Of a stretch of 64,000 nucleotides of DNA, positions 35,910-45,731 are shown piece by piece (the first letter of the stretch is position 1; each line of letters starts with the position of its first letter). The position numbers were made by a program, and so were the translations under genes. The notes beneath the pieces were generated by a model, which searched no databases, was not told the origin of the DNA, and saw nothing but the letters and a program-made list of their open reading frames with translations. The DNA is from Cherax quadricarinatus (lineage: Eukaryota > Arthropoda > Malacostraca > Decapoda > Parastacidae): NCBI RefSeq assembly GCF_038502225.1, contig NC_091303.1:26674898-26738897 (forward strand), in the 5' to 3' direction.

Positions 35910-36850
35910 TCGGATTCCCCCGAATTGGAAGAATGAGCCTGGTTCTGGTTAGTTTGTGAACCACGACGTCTGTTTCCTCTCCTGGCTCTGCGGTTGGAAC
36001 GGCCACGGAAAGATCTAGAGTACTGCAGGTTGTAGAGAGCATTGCACTCAGAAGTGTCATGTCCATGAATTGTATGATAAGTACAGAAGGGAAGATCTGA
36101 CTGGTACTCATCATCAGTACGACGCTTCTTAGGGTGACTGTCATGACAATTAATAGCGATATGGCCACGGTAACCACAATTGTAGCAAACTCTTTGACTG
36201 TGGGTACTGTACGTACTACGGGTGCTACGGGAATGATGGCTCTTAACACTTGCTTTGGATGATGGACGCGAGTGATTAAGGTTGGGAGTTTTGGTAGTAG
36301 CACAAACTAGAGGAAGTACAGGAGTGGACAAGTTGTTTGGCATAGACTTACGATAAGGGAAGGTTCCCTCGGGACACAAATTTCGTACATGGATTAGAGC
36401 TGCAAGCGGTCCCATAGTAGCATCTAGCGGACTTGAATTGTACACATACATAGATATCGGTGGCATTAGTTGTTTAATAACTCCAAATGCAGCTAATTTG
36501 GCAAACCCATCAAGGGCTGGTTTATCGTTATCTTTAAGGTACTTTGAATTTTGACCTGCTTTAACGAATGAGGACATTAGGTTATTAAGACGAAGAGCAA
36601 ACTCATCTAATGACTCTTCTGGTCTCGGAGCTGTGCAAACTAATTCTTTGAGAACAATGAACGGATCGGTTTCTCGCACCGGTTCAAGATAATTGCGAAT
36701 TAACTGTTCATAATCTTGCCACCTGGTTAGATCTTGGAAGTCCTTCATACGAATTAAGTTAAATACATTTGAGGCTGCTGGAGAACGGGCTAGACTCTCC
36801 TGCCATTGTAGAGGAATTCGATCCTCCCAGAGATGATAACCATTCTGCAT
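35882..36850 (-). CDS. gag: Gag with CCHC zinc knuckle, antisense to its LTRs
   Basis: 322 codons, uninterrupted. The N-terminal two-thirds is a capsid-like helical domain: ARSPAASNVFNLIRM, then DYEQLIRNYLEPVRETDPF, and a segment RPEESLDEFALRLNNLM typical of Ty3/gypsy Gag. A Ser/Arg/His-rich linker leads to the knuckle C-X2-C-X4-H-X4-C (CYNCGYRGHIAINC, about 36153-36194). A second Cys/His cluster follows (CTYHTIHGHDTSEC). The C-terminus is Arg-rich (RGRSNRRARRGNRRR) and would bind RNA. The start Met was chosen as the first in frame; there is no upstream extension. It overlaps the protease frame by 28 bp. The role is particle assembly; the product may serve other copies in trans. Confidence 0.85.
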   Translation of the reverse strand: MQNGYHLWEDRIPLQWQESLARSPAASNVFNLIRMKDFQDLTRWQDYEQLIRNYLEPVRETDPFIVLKELVCTAPRPEESLDEFALRLNNLMSSFVKAGQNSKYLKDNDKPALDGFAKLAAFGVIKQLMPPISMYVYNSSPLDATMGPLAALIHVRNLCPEGTFPYRKSMPNNLSTPVLPLVCATTKTPNLNHSRPSSKASVKSHHSRSTRSTYSTHSQRVCYNCGYRGHIAINCHDSHPKKRRTDDEYQSDLPFCTYHTIHGHDTSECNALYNLQYSRSFRGRSNRRARRGNRRRGSQTNQNQAHSSNSGESECPSLLVQS

Positions 36851-37356
36851 ACATAAACCTTACCCTCGCAGAATTGGGTTTAAGTGTAAACAGCCTGTAT
36901 AATTAGATGTCCGAGATGAATGAAATTATCAACTATGTGTTTTGTTATTAGCTGATCAGTTTGTCAGAAATTTTCGTATTCGCGTTCCCTCCGTATTCTG
37001 AGAATTTGACAGTAATAGTCTGAGTGCACCAGATACCTTTGCTGTTAATTTCACCTTGTATATATATATATTTATTCTTCCTCAGAATCCGTAGAGTGCA
37101 TGAATACAGATCGATCGATCAATTCCATCCATATTGTACAATGATTTGATCTTATAGTTTGTAATGTATTACGTTAAAAGTGATTACGTTAACACCCATT
37201 ACGTAAAACTCATGTTGTAACATCCATTATGATACCATCCATTAGTTCTAAGTTATATATGAATTTGTTATTGTATAGAATCAGCCCAGAACCACCTGCC
37301 TGTTAAGCCTATAGATAGTAGTGTATGTCGAGACGACATACATAACATGACCGAGC
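36851..37356. other. Gag-proximal flank of the inner element
   Basis: About 500 bp between the gag start and the right LTR. AT-rich, with TATATATATATTTATTC at about 37056 and a small palindrome GTATGTCGAGACGACATAC at about 37323-37341. No primer site is evident on the minus strand next to the LTR and no polypurine tract on the plus strand. No gene seen. Confidence 0.5.
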
Positions 37357-37645
37357 TGTCAGCATAGTTGCTGATCCCTGTGTTATATAGCATAGCATAT
37401 TAGTATCATCCATGTGCTTTAGATAGGAGATCCCTTGTAGGCCTGTGACTTTGTGTGATGTCACGGGATGCGCATGTGTAGGCTCGTACCTCTGCCTCCC
37501 TCTCAGTCGGCGTAGACCTACAGGTGAAGAGAGGCAGAGGCTGGGCTCCACATTCATCATCACAGTCTGACAATATATATGTTACCATCCAACAAGTGTG
37601 TCTACCTTCAACCCACGATATCTCCATTTAAGAACCCCTACGATA
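37357..37645 (+). repeat. Inner element, right LTR
   Basis: 289-bp partner of 34338-34626, followed by the ATGT target duplication at 37646-37649 and then the rest of the outer left LTR. Confidence 0.88.
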
Positions 37646-37649
37646 ATGT

Positions 37650-37918
37650 CTTCGGAGGCTTCTTACTTTATTTGTAAAGTCGTGGTGGGTACACAGGCTT
37701 GTGTGTTGTGCCCATGGCCCGGGTAGGGCCATGCTCATGAGGGAGAGAACTAGTAGGCCTTGTGTCTTGCTGCTAGGCCGCTGAGAGAGTGAGATCATGT
37801 GGGACCAGCATCCCACAGACCTGAGCAGGCCCAGAGGGCAGCACTTTAGTGGAGCAAAATATGAACTAAGCTGGCAGACAGCATAGGCTGTTTGTGCAGA
37901 CAGTACAGGCTGTCTACA
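37650..37918 (-). repeat. Outer element, left LTR, second piece
   Basis: CTTCGGAGGCTTCTTACTTT through GCTGTCTACA. It matches 39952-40220 with scattered single-base differences. Confidence 0.8.
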
Positions 37919-39901
37919 TACGCTCGGCCACCTACCTCGCATCGGGACAATACTGGTGGTAAAAAAAAAACTCAGTCTCTCTCTCGTAGGAACAGGGCAC
38001 AGAACACAAAATAAAAAACATATATATACATTTGGACATGAAAAAAAAACTTCCTACAGGGAGGGAAAAAAAAAAACATGTGGGGTGTGCTAAACATCGT
38101 GGTCAAAGGCAGTGAGCGTTGATGGACATCACTGCACCTGGGGCACGACATGCTGGTGCCCTCGAGTGAGGCATCGTCAAAACTCGGCAACTGGGCAGAA
38201 CTTCTGGCAAGCGACTCAGGAGGATACTTCTCGACTGGTACTGTCACTGCCTGCGAGCGTGGAGTGAGTTGTGGAGCGAGTGGTGGCACAGACTGGGCAA
38301 AACATCTGGGAGTCGGAACATCATACACCAGACTGCAGTGAGCGAGCTAGCAGTCAAAGTGACATCATCTTCGTGCAGAGTGCTCACTGAAGCTTATGAC
38401 ATGAGGCTGACACAGCACCTGCCGACAGGGCTAACTGCGACTTGACGAGTGTCATTTTCTCGGCAGTTGGAGTTATAGCAGAGGTTAGTCTAAGTGTCCC
38501 CAGACTTGTTTCTCTACATATAACTGCACTCTGAAGGTCTGGAGGTGAAGTGAAACAAATCTCAATGGGAATCGTAGCAGGTACGATTCTGCAGAACATC
38601 TATGAGCGACGAGCATAAGAGCTTTCTGTACAAAGGGGCTCATACGCTCAGGGGCTGAGTAATATCAGCTGTCAAACGTGCTGGTCACACCAGGTGACAA
38701 CACAAAGTGCTACACAGGGGACTGGCCGCAGACCACACTGGACACACGGAAAACTTTACACACACCCGCAGTACATGCAGTACAACATGGCTTAAACTAG
38801 CAAAAGATGCTTTTCTGTGCACAAAACTGACACTAAGCCATACACTAACATGTGAGAACACTGACTGAGAGGAATTAATTAACATGACATATATCTTCTC
38901 TCAATCTTCTCGACAATACTGAAATAATTACTAGAACACTCGATGTGACATCATGTGAGGTCAGGCGTGACATTGCGAGGTGACATCAGCAGCATTGTGA
39001 CATCAGCAGACATCTCAAGGTGATGTCAGGCAGACATCATGACGTCATGAAGTCAGGCAGCAGCATCGGTGACGTCAATGTGATGTGGGCAGACCACAGC
39101 ATGAGGCCTGGGACATCTAGCTTGGTAACCCATGTGGCTTGTAGATCCATGTGACATCGCCCACACCCCACATGGCGTTGGGATCCACATGGCATTGTGA
39201 TCTATGTGGTATGCTGATCTACATGGCTTGCTGATCTGCATGGCTTGCTGATCCATGTGGCTTGCTGATCCATGTGGCTTAGTGATCCACATGGCTTGCT
39301 GATCCACGTGGCTTGCTGATCCACATGGCTTGCTGATCCACATGGCTTTGAGTGGCCTCAGGCACTCGGATACACAGCTCTGGAAATGAATCACACGAAA
39401 AACAGTAGAAACACAGCAGAGGGAGTGATGGCATGGTGGTGTATGGTAGGCTGGTGAGGTGTGAGTGTACAGCAGGGCGAGCATGGGCGAGGCAAGGAAC
39501 GGCCACTTCCTCATCTTCCACAAACACGGAGACATGCACACTGGATGCAGAAATCACCACAAAACTCACCTCTGGCTTGCTGAAATAGCTGTGCTGAGCT
39601 GAACAACAACAGCAGAACATACAAGTGATGCTGAACACGTGACTTGAGAAACAGCGTGGGATGCTGTAGCGTGGGGTCACTGGGACGCCACTTACAATTC
39701 TCGAAGAAATTCGGTAAATTTCGGCTAGATCCTGCTTGTACCTGTCCCTGGATGCTGAAACGTGCAGACACAACATCAAGATAACTCGTTGAGAGACGGA
39801 TGCTTCTTGTATAGGGTGATAAAGTGAAGATGACTTCATCCCTTCCTTCCTTCCTCTGTCCGGGCAAACACAACTGCTGCGACCACCGCTTTCCACTATT
39901 T
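37919..39901 (-). other. Decayed interior of the outer LTR element
   Basis: Two kb with no intact frame. It holds A-rich runs (37961-37970, 38040-38075) and a protease-linker remnant at 38384-38599 on the minus strand. A TGACATCA/TGACGTCA-rich stretch spans 38940-39080, with two perfect TGACGTCA palindromes at 39040-39047 and 39070-39077. A tandem array of about 17 bp (GATCCACATGGCTTGCT) lies at about 39165-39356. Confidence 0.6.
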
Positions 39902-40220
39902 ATAACGAGTTTGTTTGGTGAGCTGAAAGCAGGGCGAGTGAATGATAGACGTCTTCGGAGGCTTCTTACTTTATTTGTAAAGTCGTGGTGGGTACACAGG
40001 TTTGTGTGTTGTGCCCATGGCCCGGGTAGGGCCATGCTCACGAGAGAGAGAACTAGTAGGCCTTGTGTCTTGCTGCTAGTCCGCTGAGAGAGTGGGAGCG
40101 TGTGGGACCAGCGTCCCACAGACCTGGGCAGGCCCAGAGGGCAGCACTTTAGTGGGCAAAATATGAACTAAGCTGGCAGACAGCATAGGCTGTCTGTGCA
40201 GACAGTACAAGCTGTCTACA
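39902..40220 (-). repeat. Outer element, right LTR
   Basis: 319 bp, ending GCTGTCTACA, followed by the target duplication TTAAT (40221-40225) and the resumed 30-bp minisatellite. Confidence 0.8.
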
Positions 40221-40690
40221 TTAATGTTTCAGATTTATGGTACAGTAATAATGTTTCAAGTTTGTTATGGTACAGTAATAATGTTTCAAGTTTGTTATGG
40301 CACAGCAATAATGTTTCAAATTTGTTATGGCACAGTGTTAATGTTTCAAATTTATGGTACAGTAATAATGTTTCAGGCTTGTTATGGTACAGTATTAATG
40401 CTTCAAATTTATGGTACAGTAATAATGTTTCAAGTTTGTTATGGTACAGTATCAATGTTTCAAGTTTGTTATGGTATAATATTAATGTTTCAAGTTTATT
40501 ATGGTACAATATCAATATTTCAAGTTTGTTATGGTACAGTATCAATGTTTCAAGTTTGTTATGGTATAATATTAATGTTTCAAGTTTATTATGGTACAAT
40601 ATCAATATTTCAAGTTTGTTACGATACAGTAATAATGTTTCAAGTTTGTTATGGTACAATATTAATGTTTCAAGTTTCTAATGCTGTTAA
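40221..40690. repeat. 30-bp minisatellite, third block
   Basis: Mixed 30-bp and shorter (about 26-bp) units of TTTCAAGTTTGTTATGGTAC followed by AGTAATAATG or AATATTAATG. This is the diverged right end of the array that begins at 32329. Confidence 0.93.
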
Positions 40691-40744
40691 TGTTTCATGT
40701 TATTTTCACCTCATCACGGTGAAGCACTACACCCGTAGGGTTAA

Positions 40745-40822
40745 TAAAGCGGAGGCCTGGTCATGGACCAGGTCATGGACCGGGCCGCGGGGGCGTTGAT
40801 CCCCGGAATAACCTCCAGGGGA
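40745..40822 (+). mobile_element. Isolated SINE/LINE 3' tail module
   Basis: GGCCTGGTCATGGACCAGG, then GGACCGGGCCGCGGGGGCGT and CCCCGGAATAACCTCCAGG. This is the same GC-rich tail as at 33046-33115 (minus) and 61667-61738 (plus). Confidence 0.75.
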
Positions 40823-41058
40823 TAATGAAGTCTGATGTAAGGGAAGAAGAGCTGCATCTCTTTGAATAAGGTGCTCTTCAGGAACATTAGGACACCTACC
40901 TCTTTAAAGGCCAAAACATGATTGTAGACTTTACCCTTTCTAGGTCTGGGAAAGTCTACGTGGCCAGTGCTTGTATTGTGCTAGCATGTGGCGAAGGTTA
41001 TCACCTAATATATCTTATTAATATCAGCGTGAGAGAATCTTGGCGCGTGTATGTCATA

Positions 41059-41300
41059 TCTACCTCAGTGTTGTGATATCTGCCTCATTGTTGGTCATCT
41101 CTCTCATTGTTGGTCCTCTCTACCTCGGTGTTGTGATTGCCTCATTGCTGGTCATCTCTCTCATTGTTGGTCCTCTCTACCTCAGTGTTGTGATATCTGC
41201 CTCATTGTTGGTCATCTCTCTCATTGTTGGTCATCTCTACCTCAGTGTTGGTCCTCTGTACGTCAGTGTTGTGATATCTGCCTCAGTGGTGGTCATAATA
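41059..41300 (+). repeat. Minisatellite of about 60 bp upstream of the protease gene
   Basis: Degenerate tandem copies of CTACCTCAGTGTTGTGATAT joined to CTGCCTCATTGTTGGTCATC and TCTCTCATTGTTGGTCCTCT. It ends about 30 bp before the start codon at 41331, so it lies in the presumed promoter or 5' untranslated region. It contains no stop in the frame of the start codon, which therefore extends upstream to 41040. Confidence 0.8.
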
Positions 41301-41330
41301 CTGAGTGATACTGTCACAATTAACAACACC

Positions 41331-41391
41331 ATGACCAACACTAAGTCTCCGCTGCTGCTGCTTATATTGACCCTCAGCTTAACATGCTTAG
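41331..41391 (+). CDS. Trypsin-like serine protease, coding exon 1 (signal peptide)
   Basis: ATG in a good context (CACCATGA) encodes MTNTKSPLLLLILTLSLTCL plus one base, followed by the donor GTAAGA at 41392. The product is a typical secretory signal peptide with a Leu-rich core. It joins in phase 1 to the exon at 42134, giving a short propeptide and then IVGG. Together with exons at 42512, 58232 and 59343 it encodes about 160 residues of a secreted chymotrypsin-fold (S1) protease, probably digestive. The upstream frame is open to a Met at 41040, but that stretch is the minisatellite, so 41331 is preferred. Intron 1 starts with a TTA microsatellite only 20 bp from the donor. Confidence 0.85.
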
Positions 41392-41410
41392 GTAAGATCT
41401 ACTTCCTGCC

Positions 41411-41497
<87 letters not shown>
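41411..41497. repeat. (TTA)n microsatellite in intron 1
   Basis: About 28 TTA units just after exon 1. It is followed by a fragment AAGCGTTAAACCTGTAAGG that resembles the repeat family at 56856 and 63826, so the microsatellite may be the tail of that element. Confidence 0.93.
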
Positions 41498-41499
<2 letters not shown>

Positions 41500-41539
41500 A
41501 TGGTAAAGCGTTAAACCTGTAAGGTTCACATAGCACCTT

Positions 41540-41800
41540 GTCCTTTCCCTGAGTCTGTACTTGTACTTCCCTGAGTCTGTTATCTGGTCTTCTCTGTGAG
41601 TGTACTTGTACTTCCCTGATTGTGTACTGTACCTGTACTTCCCTGATTGTGTACTGTACCTGTACTTCCCTGAGTGTGTACTTGTACTTCCCAGACTGTA
41701 TACTTGCATTTCCCTTTGTGTACTAGTCCTTCCTTGAATCTGTACTTGTCTCTCCTCTGAGTATGTACTTGTCTTTACATGAGTCTGCAACTGTCCGTCC
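41540..41800. repeat. Degenerate minisatellite of about 22 bp in intron 1
   Basis: Imperfect repeats of CCCTGAGTGTGTACTTGTAC with several substitutions per unit. Confidence 0.65.
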
Positions 41801-42133
41801 CTAAGTCACTACCTGAATCAATATAATTAAGTCAGGAAGAACGTATCTCAGAGTTCACAGGTACGCTCCTTGAGTTAGTAAAAGAGTTTTTTAAGACTGC
41901 AAGAAACCTCACACTTAATTAGAGTGAGAGCTCGATCTTCAGGCACGTAGAACAAATGCCCTGACCCGAGTGTACACCTAAGTGGGCAGTAATGAGGTTT
42001 CGTACCTGCTTCTTGCATACCTAAACGGGCTTGGAGTCTTCACTCAGCGACTGACTTTATAATGTTTATGATGTGATGTTTCAGTATGAATTGAGTAACT
42101 GATTAACACATAAATTATATCTATATACTGAAG

Positions 42134-42222
42134 GGTCGTCCTCTGGCCATGTGCGACAGCCTAGAGCCAGTGTTGGGATCGTGGGTGGTGAGGTGGCCAC
42201 CAAGGGACAGTTCCCGTACCAG
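42134..42222 (+). CDS. Trypsin-like serine protease, coding exon 2 (propeptide and IVGG start)
   Basis: The acceptor is ACTGAAG before 42134 and the donor GTGAGG is at 42223. It encodes GSSSGHVRQPRASVG and then IVGGEVATKGQFPYQ. IVGG is the conserved mature N-terminus of S1 proteases, whose Ile inserts next to the catalytic serine on activation. The residue just before IVGG is Gly, not Arg or Lys, so trypsin-type activation at that bond is not expected. An Arg lies five residues earlier. The exon is 89 bp, phase 1 to phase 0. Confidence 0.9.
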
Positions 42223-42511
42223 GTGAGGTGCTGGTATACGCTGTTACTTTCGTCAGAGAAACACACACACACACACACTCTGTGGTATGATCACATATTT
42301 ACATTAACGGTTCTCAGTGTGGTTCTATAGACCTATATGCCTCGAGTGTTTTCTAGTTTATATTATCAAACCTTGGATATTCCTCTACTATCAAATGAGC
42401 ATCCCACGCCAAGTGTTGTGGCATATAGAATAAAAGATAATGTAGTGACCCAACTTATACGAGGAAGGTTTAAAGATAGTGAACACGTGTACACTTATGT
42501 ATATCCCACAG

Positions 42512-42643
42512 GTGAGCTTCCAGGAGAGGGTGCTCGGTGTGTGGATACACTTCTGTGGAGGTTCTATCATTGCACCTGGCTATGTTATCACCGCCGCTCA
42601 CTGCGTCGAGGGAGCAGACTTCACCTCTCCACAAGGACTGCGG
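42512..42643 (+). CDS. Trypsin-like serine protease, coding exon 3 (His57)
   Basis: Acceptor TATCCCACAG, donor GTAAGA at 42644; 44 codons, phase 0 to 0. It encodes [20 protein letters not shown], then [17 protein letters not shown] and TSPQGLR. ITAAHC contains the catalytic histidine (codon 42599-42601), and FCGGSII with the later Cys forms the conserved first disulfide. The sequence style ([27 protein letters not shown] across the junction) closely resembles crayfish and shrimp trypsins. Confidence 0.93.
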
Positions 42644-43119
42644 GTAAGATTTTAGTGGAGTGTGTATATAAAATAGGGAATAGTAACCACACAGTAAAGA
42701 GGTGCGGAGTGTGGGGTTGTATAAAGAATTAAATAACCCTTCTGATCATTCACTTTCTTTCACTTGGTAACTCAGTACCAATCCAACTCCTCAGATGGGA
42801 CGAGGTGTCTACACACCTGTGAATGACTCTTGAACAAGGAACTGGTATTACCCTCTCCTTCCTTAGATCAAATCTGGTTACCCCTATTTCCCTAGGTGCT
42901 GTATATTCCCTACCGGTTTAGCGATTCCCTGTGAATATAACAACAACTAGATACAATTCACTCGCTGCGTGATCTAAAAAGTTGTATCCCAGTATTCCCT
43001 TCCCATCCCCCCCCCCCCCAAAAAAAAAAAAACCCAGCCCAGTCTATTTCATTACAAGCAAAATAAAACAGGATAGACTTCAACATAAGTTTTCAATGCA
43101 AATCAGAAAATATGATATT

Positions 43120-43120
<1 letters not shown>
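42644..43120. other. Start of the 15.6-kb intron 3, unassigned
   Basis: No gene recognised. It holds a C13-A12 homopolymer junction at about 43007-43032, just before the AAT microsatellite. Confidence 0.6.

Positions 43121-43197
<77 letters not shown>
43121..43197. repeat. (AAT)n microsatellite, probable LINE tail
   Basis: About 25 AAT units adjoining the 3' end of the antisense LINE that starts at 43198. Confidence 0.93.
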
Positions 43198-43198
<1 letters not shown>

Positions 43199-45731
43199 GT
43201 TTATTTAGACATGATACATAGTTGTACAAGGAATTATAGCAGTTGGTTGTACATGACAAAAGCCCCTTGTATGCAGAACATCATGGACAAGCTTAAAATT
43301 AATTTAAAATTAACTAAGCTATGATAGATTCAGTGGTAAAAATTACTGTAAACAATTTACAATTTGAAGTACAACTGAGTATTTTAAACAATGAAATTTG
43401 AACAATTCAATCTTGAAACATAATTTGTAGTATTACAATGTATAATATAACAATGATCAATTTACTATATGTAGTCATACCATTTATTAATCAGATCAAA
43501 TCGAATAAAATCAATGATTTGTAGTGCAGAAACAGTTCATATGGTCATTAGATGAGTTACTGTGCATTCAAGATAATAGATTATTCTATTATTATTCTAT
43601 TATTACAAACATACTTTGATAGGGTCACGGGTTATACATTCATGAGATACAGTTATGAAATACAGTTATTCAATATTTATTGATCTTTTAGCATTTAATT
43701 ATGGGGTTCTGAGGCTAGGGAAGTAACACAGTGTGTAATGATATTTTGAGGCAGTAGAAAGCGATTTGTTAACTTTGCAGGTAGAGTTACTTATTGAGTA
43801 TTTAGTTTTGGGTGAGTCAGTGGTTTTTAAGAAGAGTCTCGAATTGATAAACAGACAGTGCTTCTTTGGTATTCACAGGTAATGAATTCCAAATTTTTGG
43901 GCATTGAGTTTTTACATAGTGTGAGATGGACACAGGGAACATCAAAGAGTGATCTGTGCCTTGTGTTGTGGTCATGTGTTCTCTTGAGGTTGGTAAGGAG
44001 AAGTTTGAGGGAAGGGTTTATATCTGAGTTTAGTTTTCTATGTATGTAGTAGGCACAGTATTAAGTATGGATGTTTTGTACGGTGAGTAAGTTTAGACTT
44101 TTGAATACTGGTGGAGTATGCTGCCTGGAGTGGGAATTTGTTATCATTCTGACTGCAGCCTTTTGCTGGGTAATTAATGGTCTGAGATGATTTATTGTTG
44201 TTGAGCCCCATGCACAAATTCCATAGGTGAGATAGGGGTAAATGAGTGAGTGATATAGGGCAAGGAGAGCTGAATGTGGAACATAGTACCGCATCTTCGA
44301 TAGTATGCCTGCGGTCTTGGAGATTTTCTTGGAAATTTGTTGTACATGTGTTTGAAATTTGAGTCATTTATCTCGGTGGATTCCAAAGAATTTTCCCTCT
44401 GTGAGCTTTTTGATAGATGAACCGTTTATCATTATGTTTATGTTTATCATTATGTTTATCATTTGTAGTTCTGTTCCAAACTGCATGAAGTAAGCTTTGT
44501 CAATACTGAGAGTAAGCTTGTTAATCATCATCCAGGTAGATATTTTCTGTAATTTAGTATTTACAGTATTGGCTAGTATGACTGGGTTAGGTGAGAGAAG
44601 ACGTATATTGTGTCATCTGCAGATAGTATGGGCTTGAGTGGTTGAGATACATTTGGTAGGTCGTTTATGTAAATGAGAAAGAGAAGTGGGCCAAGGACAC
44701 TTCCCTGTGGGACACCAACTATAATTGGTTGTGTGGAAGAGTTAGCTCCATTTATGCACACATATTGGCTTCTGTTGCTAAGGTATGACTAGGTATTTCA
44801 AGAAGTGCCCTTTTATACCATAGTGTGATAATTTTATGTGCAACAAATTATGGTCAACTGTATCAAAAGCTTTATGTAAATTAATGAAGATTCCCAATGG
44901 GACTTCTTTTTTTCGAGTGCAGTGTATATTAGTTCCAGCATGTGTATAATAGCATCATTCGTATTTTTATTAGGCCTGAACCCAAACTGACAGGGGTTGA
45001 GTATGTTGTGGGAGATGAGGTAGGAATAGATTCGCTTATGAATTAATTTTTCAAAGATTTTAGAGAGCAGGGGTAAGTTGGATATTGGCCTATAGTTATT
45101 CAGGTCTGCTTGATCTCCTCCTTTATGTATCGGAGTGACCCTCGCTATTTTGAGCTTGTGGGGAAGGTAGAGTGTTGCAATAATTGGTGACAGCACTTGT
45201 GAAGCTTTTTTGTATATAAAGGGTGGTAAGTTATTTAAATCTCCTGCCTTGTTCTTTAATGTGTTGATAATAAGTGAGAAGGTGCCAGTGAGGTAGTCAT
45301 TAGGTGGGGTATTTGACATTTTGATTTTACCCGCAAGGTTTTTTTCCTATGGTGGAGAAGAAAACATTGAGTCTGTCTGCTGTTTCAGTCGGTGGGAGTA
45401 GGGGTTCATCTAGTTTTGTTAATTTCATTGTTCTGTTCCCTGATATCATTTTTGTTCCTAGAATTTAAGATAGGGTTTTCCAGGTCTTTTTTATATCACC
45501 TTTTTAAGTTGAATAATCTGTTCTCATAATACAAATTTTTTGTCCTTATCAGGCTGGTTAGGATTGACGAGTAACGTTTTGTTTGGTCTCTGGTTATGTG
45601 ACCCATTCTGCACTGTTTTTCATATAAGTGCTTTATATTTATGGATTTGAGGATGCTGAGTGTTAACCAGGGACTGTTCAATCTCTTAGCTGTGATCTGT
45701 TTAGTTTTTTAGGGTAATACTTGTTATAGTT
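43198..45731 (-). mobile_element. Old LINE (CR1/jockey-like), antisense, heavily decayed
   Basis: Minus-strand pieces of one reverse transcriptase in shifting frames. LARVTPIHKGG-like and NNYRPISNLPLLSKIFEKL lie at about 45050-45130, NPCQFGFRPNKNTNDAI at about 44950-45000, and IIVGVPQGSVLGPLLFLIYI at about 44660-44725. The catalytic motif has become SADDT at about 44610-44630, and the C-terminal SLIYPYLTYGICAWGS is at about 44205-44250. It is the same family as the better-preserved copy at 52165-55285, but with many stops. It ends at 45731 against an RTE-type LINE in the opposite direction. Confidence 0.85.

Larger units (their letters stand above)
34338..37645 (+). mobile_element. Inner LTR element with antisense gag-protease
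   Basis: Two 289-bp direct repeats (34338-34626 and 37357-37645) start TGTCAGCATAG and end CCCTACGATA. They are flanked by ATGT (34334-34337 and 37646-37649), which restores the outer LTR when removed. A perfect tRNA-Leu primer site follows the left LTR on the plus strand, so the element's sense strand should be plus. Yet the only genes, gag and protease, are on the minus strand. There is no reverse transcriptase or integrase, so it is non-autonomous. The interior is 2.73 kb. Confidence 0.82.
34291..40220 (-). mobile_element. Outer small LTR element, split by a nested element
   Basis: Direct repeats of about 318 bp flank it. The left LTR is 34291-34337 plus 37650-37918, split by the inner element. 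The right LTR is 39902-40220. TTAAT flanks both ends (34286-34290 and 40221-40225). Read on the minus strand the LTR starts TGTAGACAGC, so the element points left. Its internal part (37919-39901) is degenerate. A minus-strand stretch at 38384-38599 (IPIEICFTSPPDLQSAVIC) resembles the linker after the protease of the inner element (VTPICVPPTPSDLQDSVPLP), so the two are related. No intact gene remains. Confidence 0.75.

Noticed and set aside
42337..42732. 131-codon open frame over protease exon 3
   Set aside because: It reads exon 3 in a different frame and includes both flanking introns; the spliced model explains the region better.
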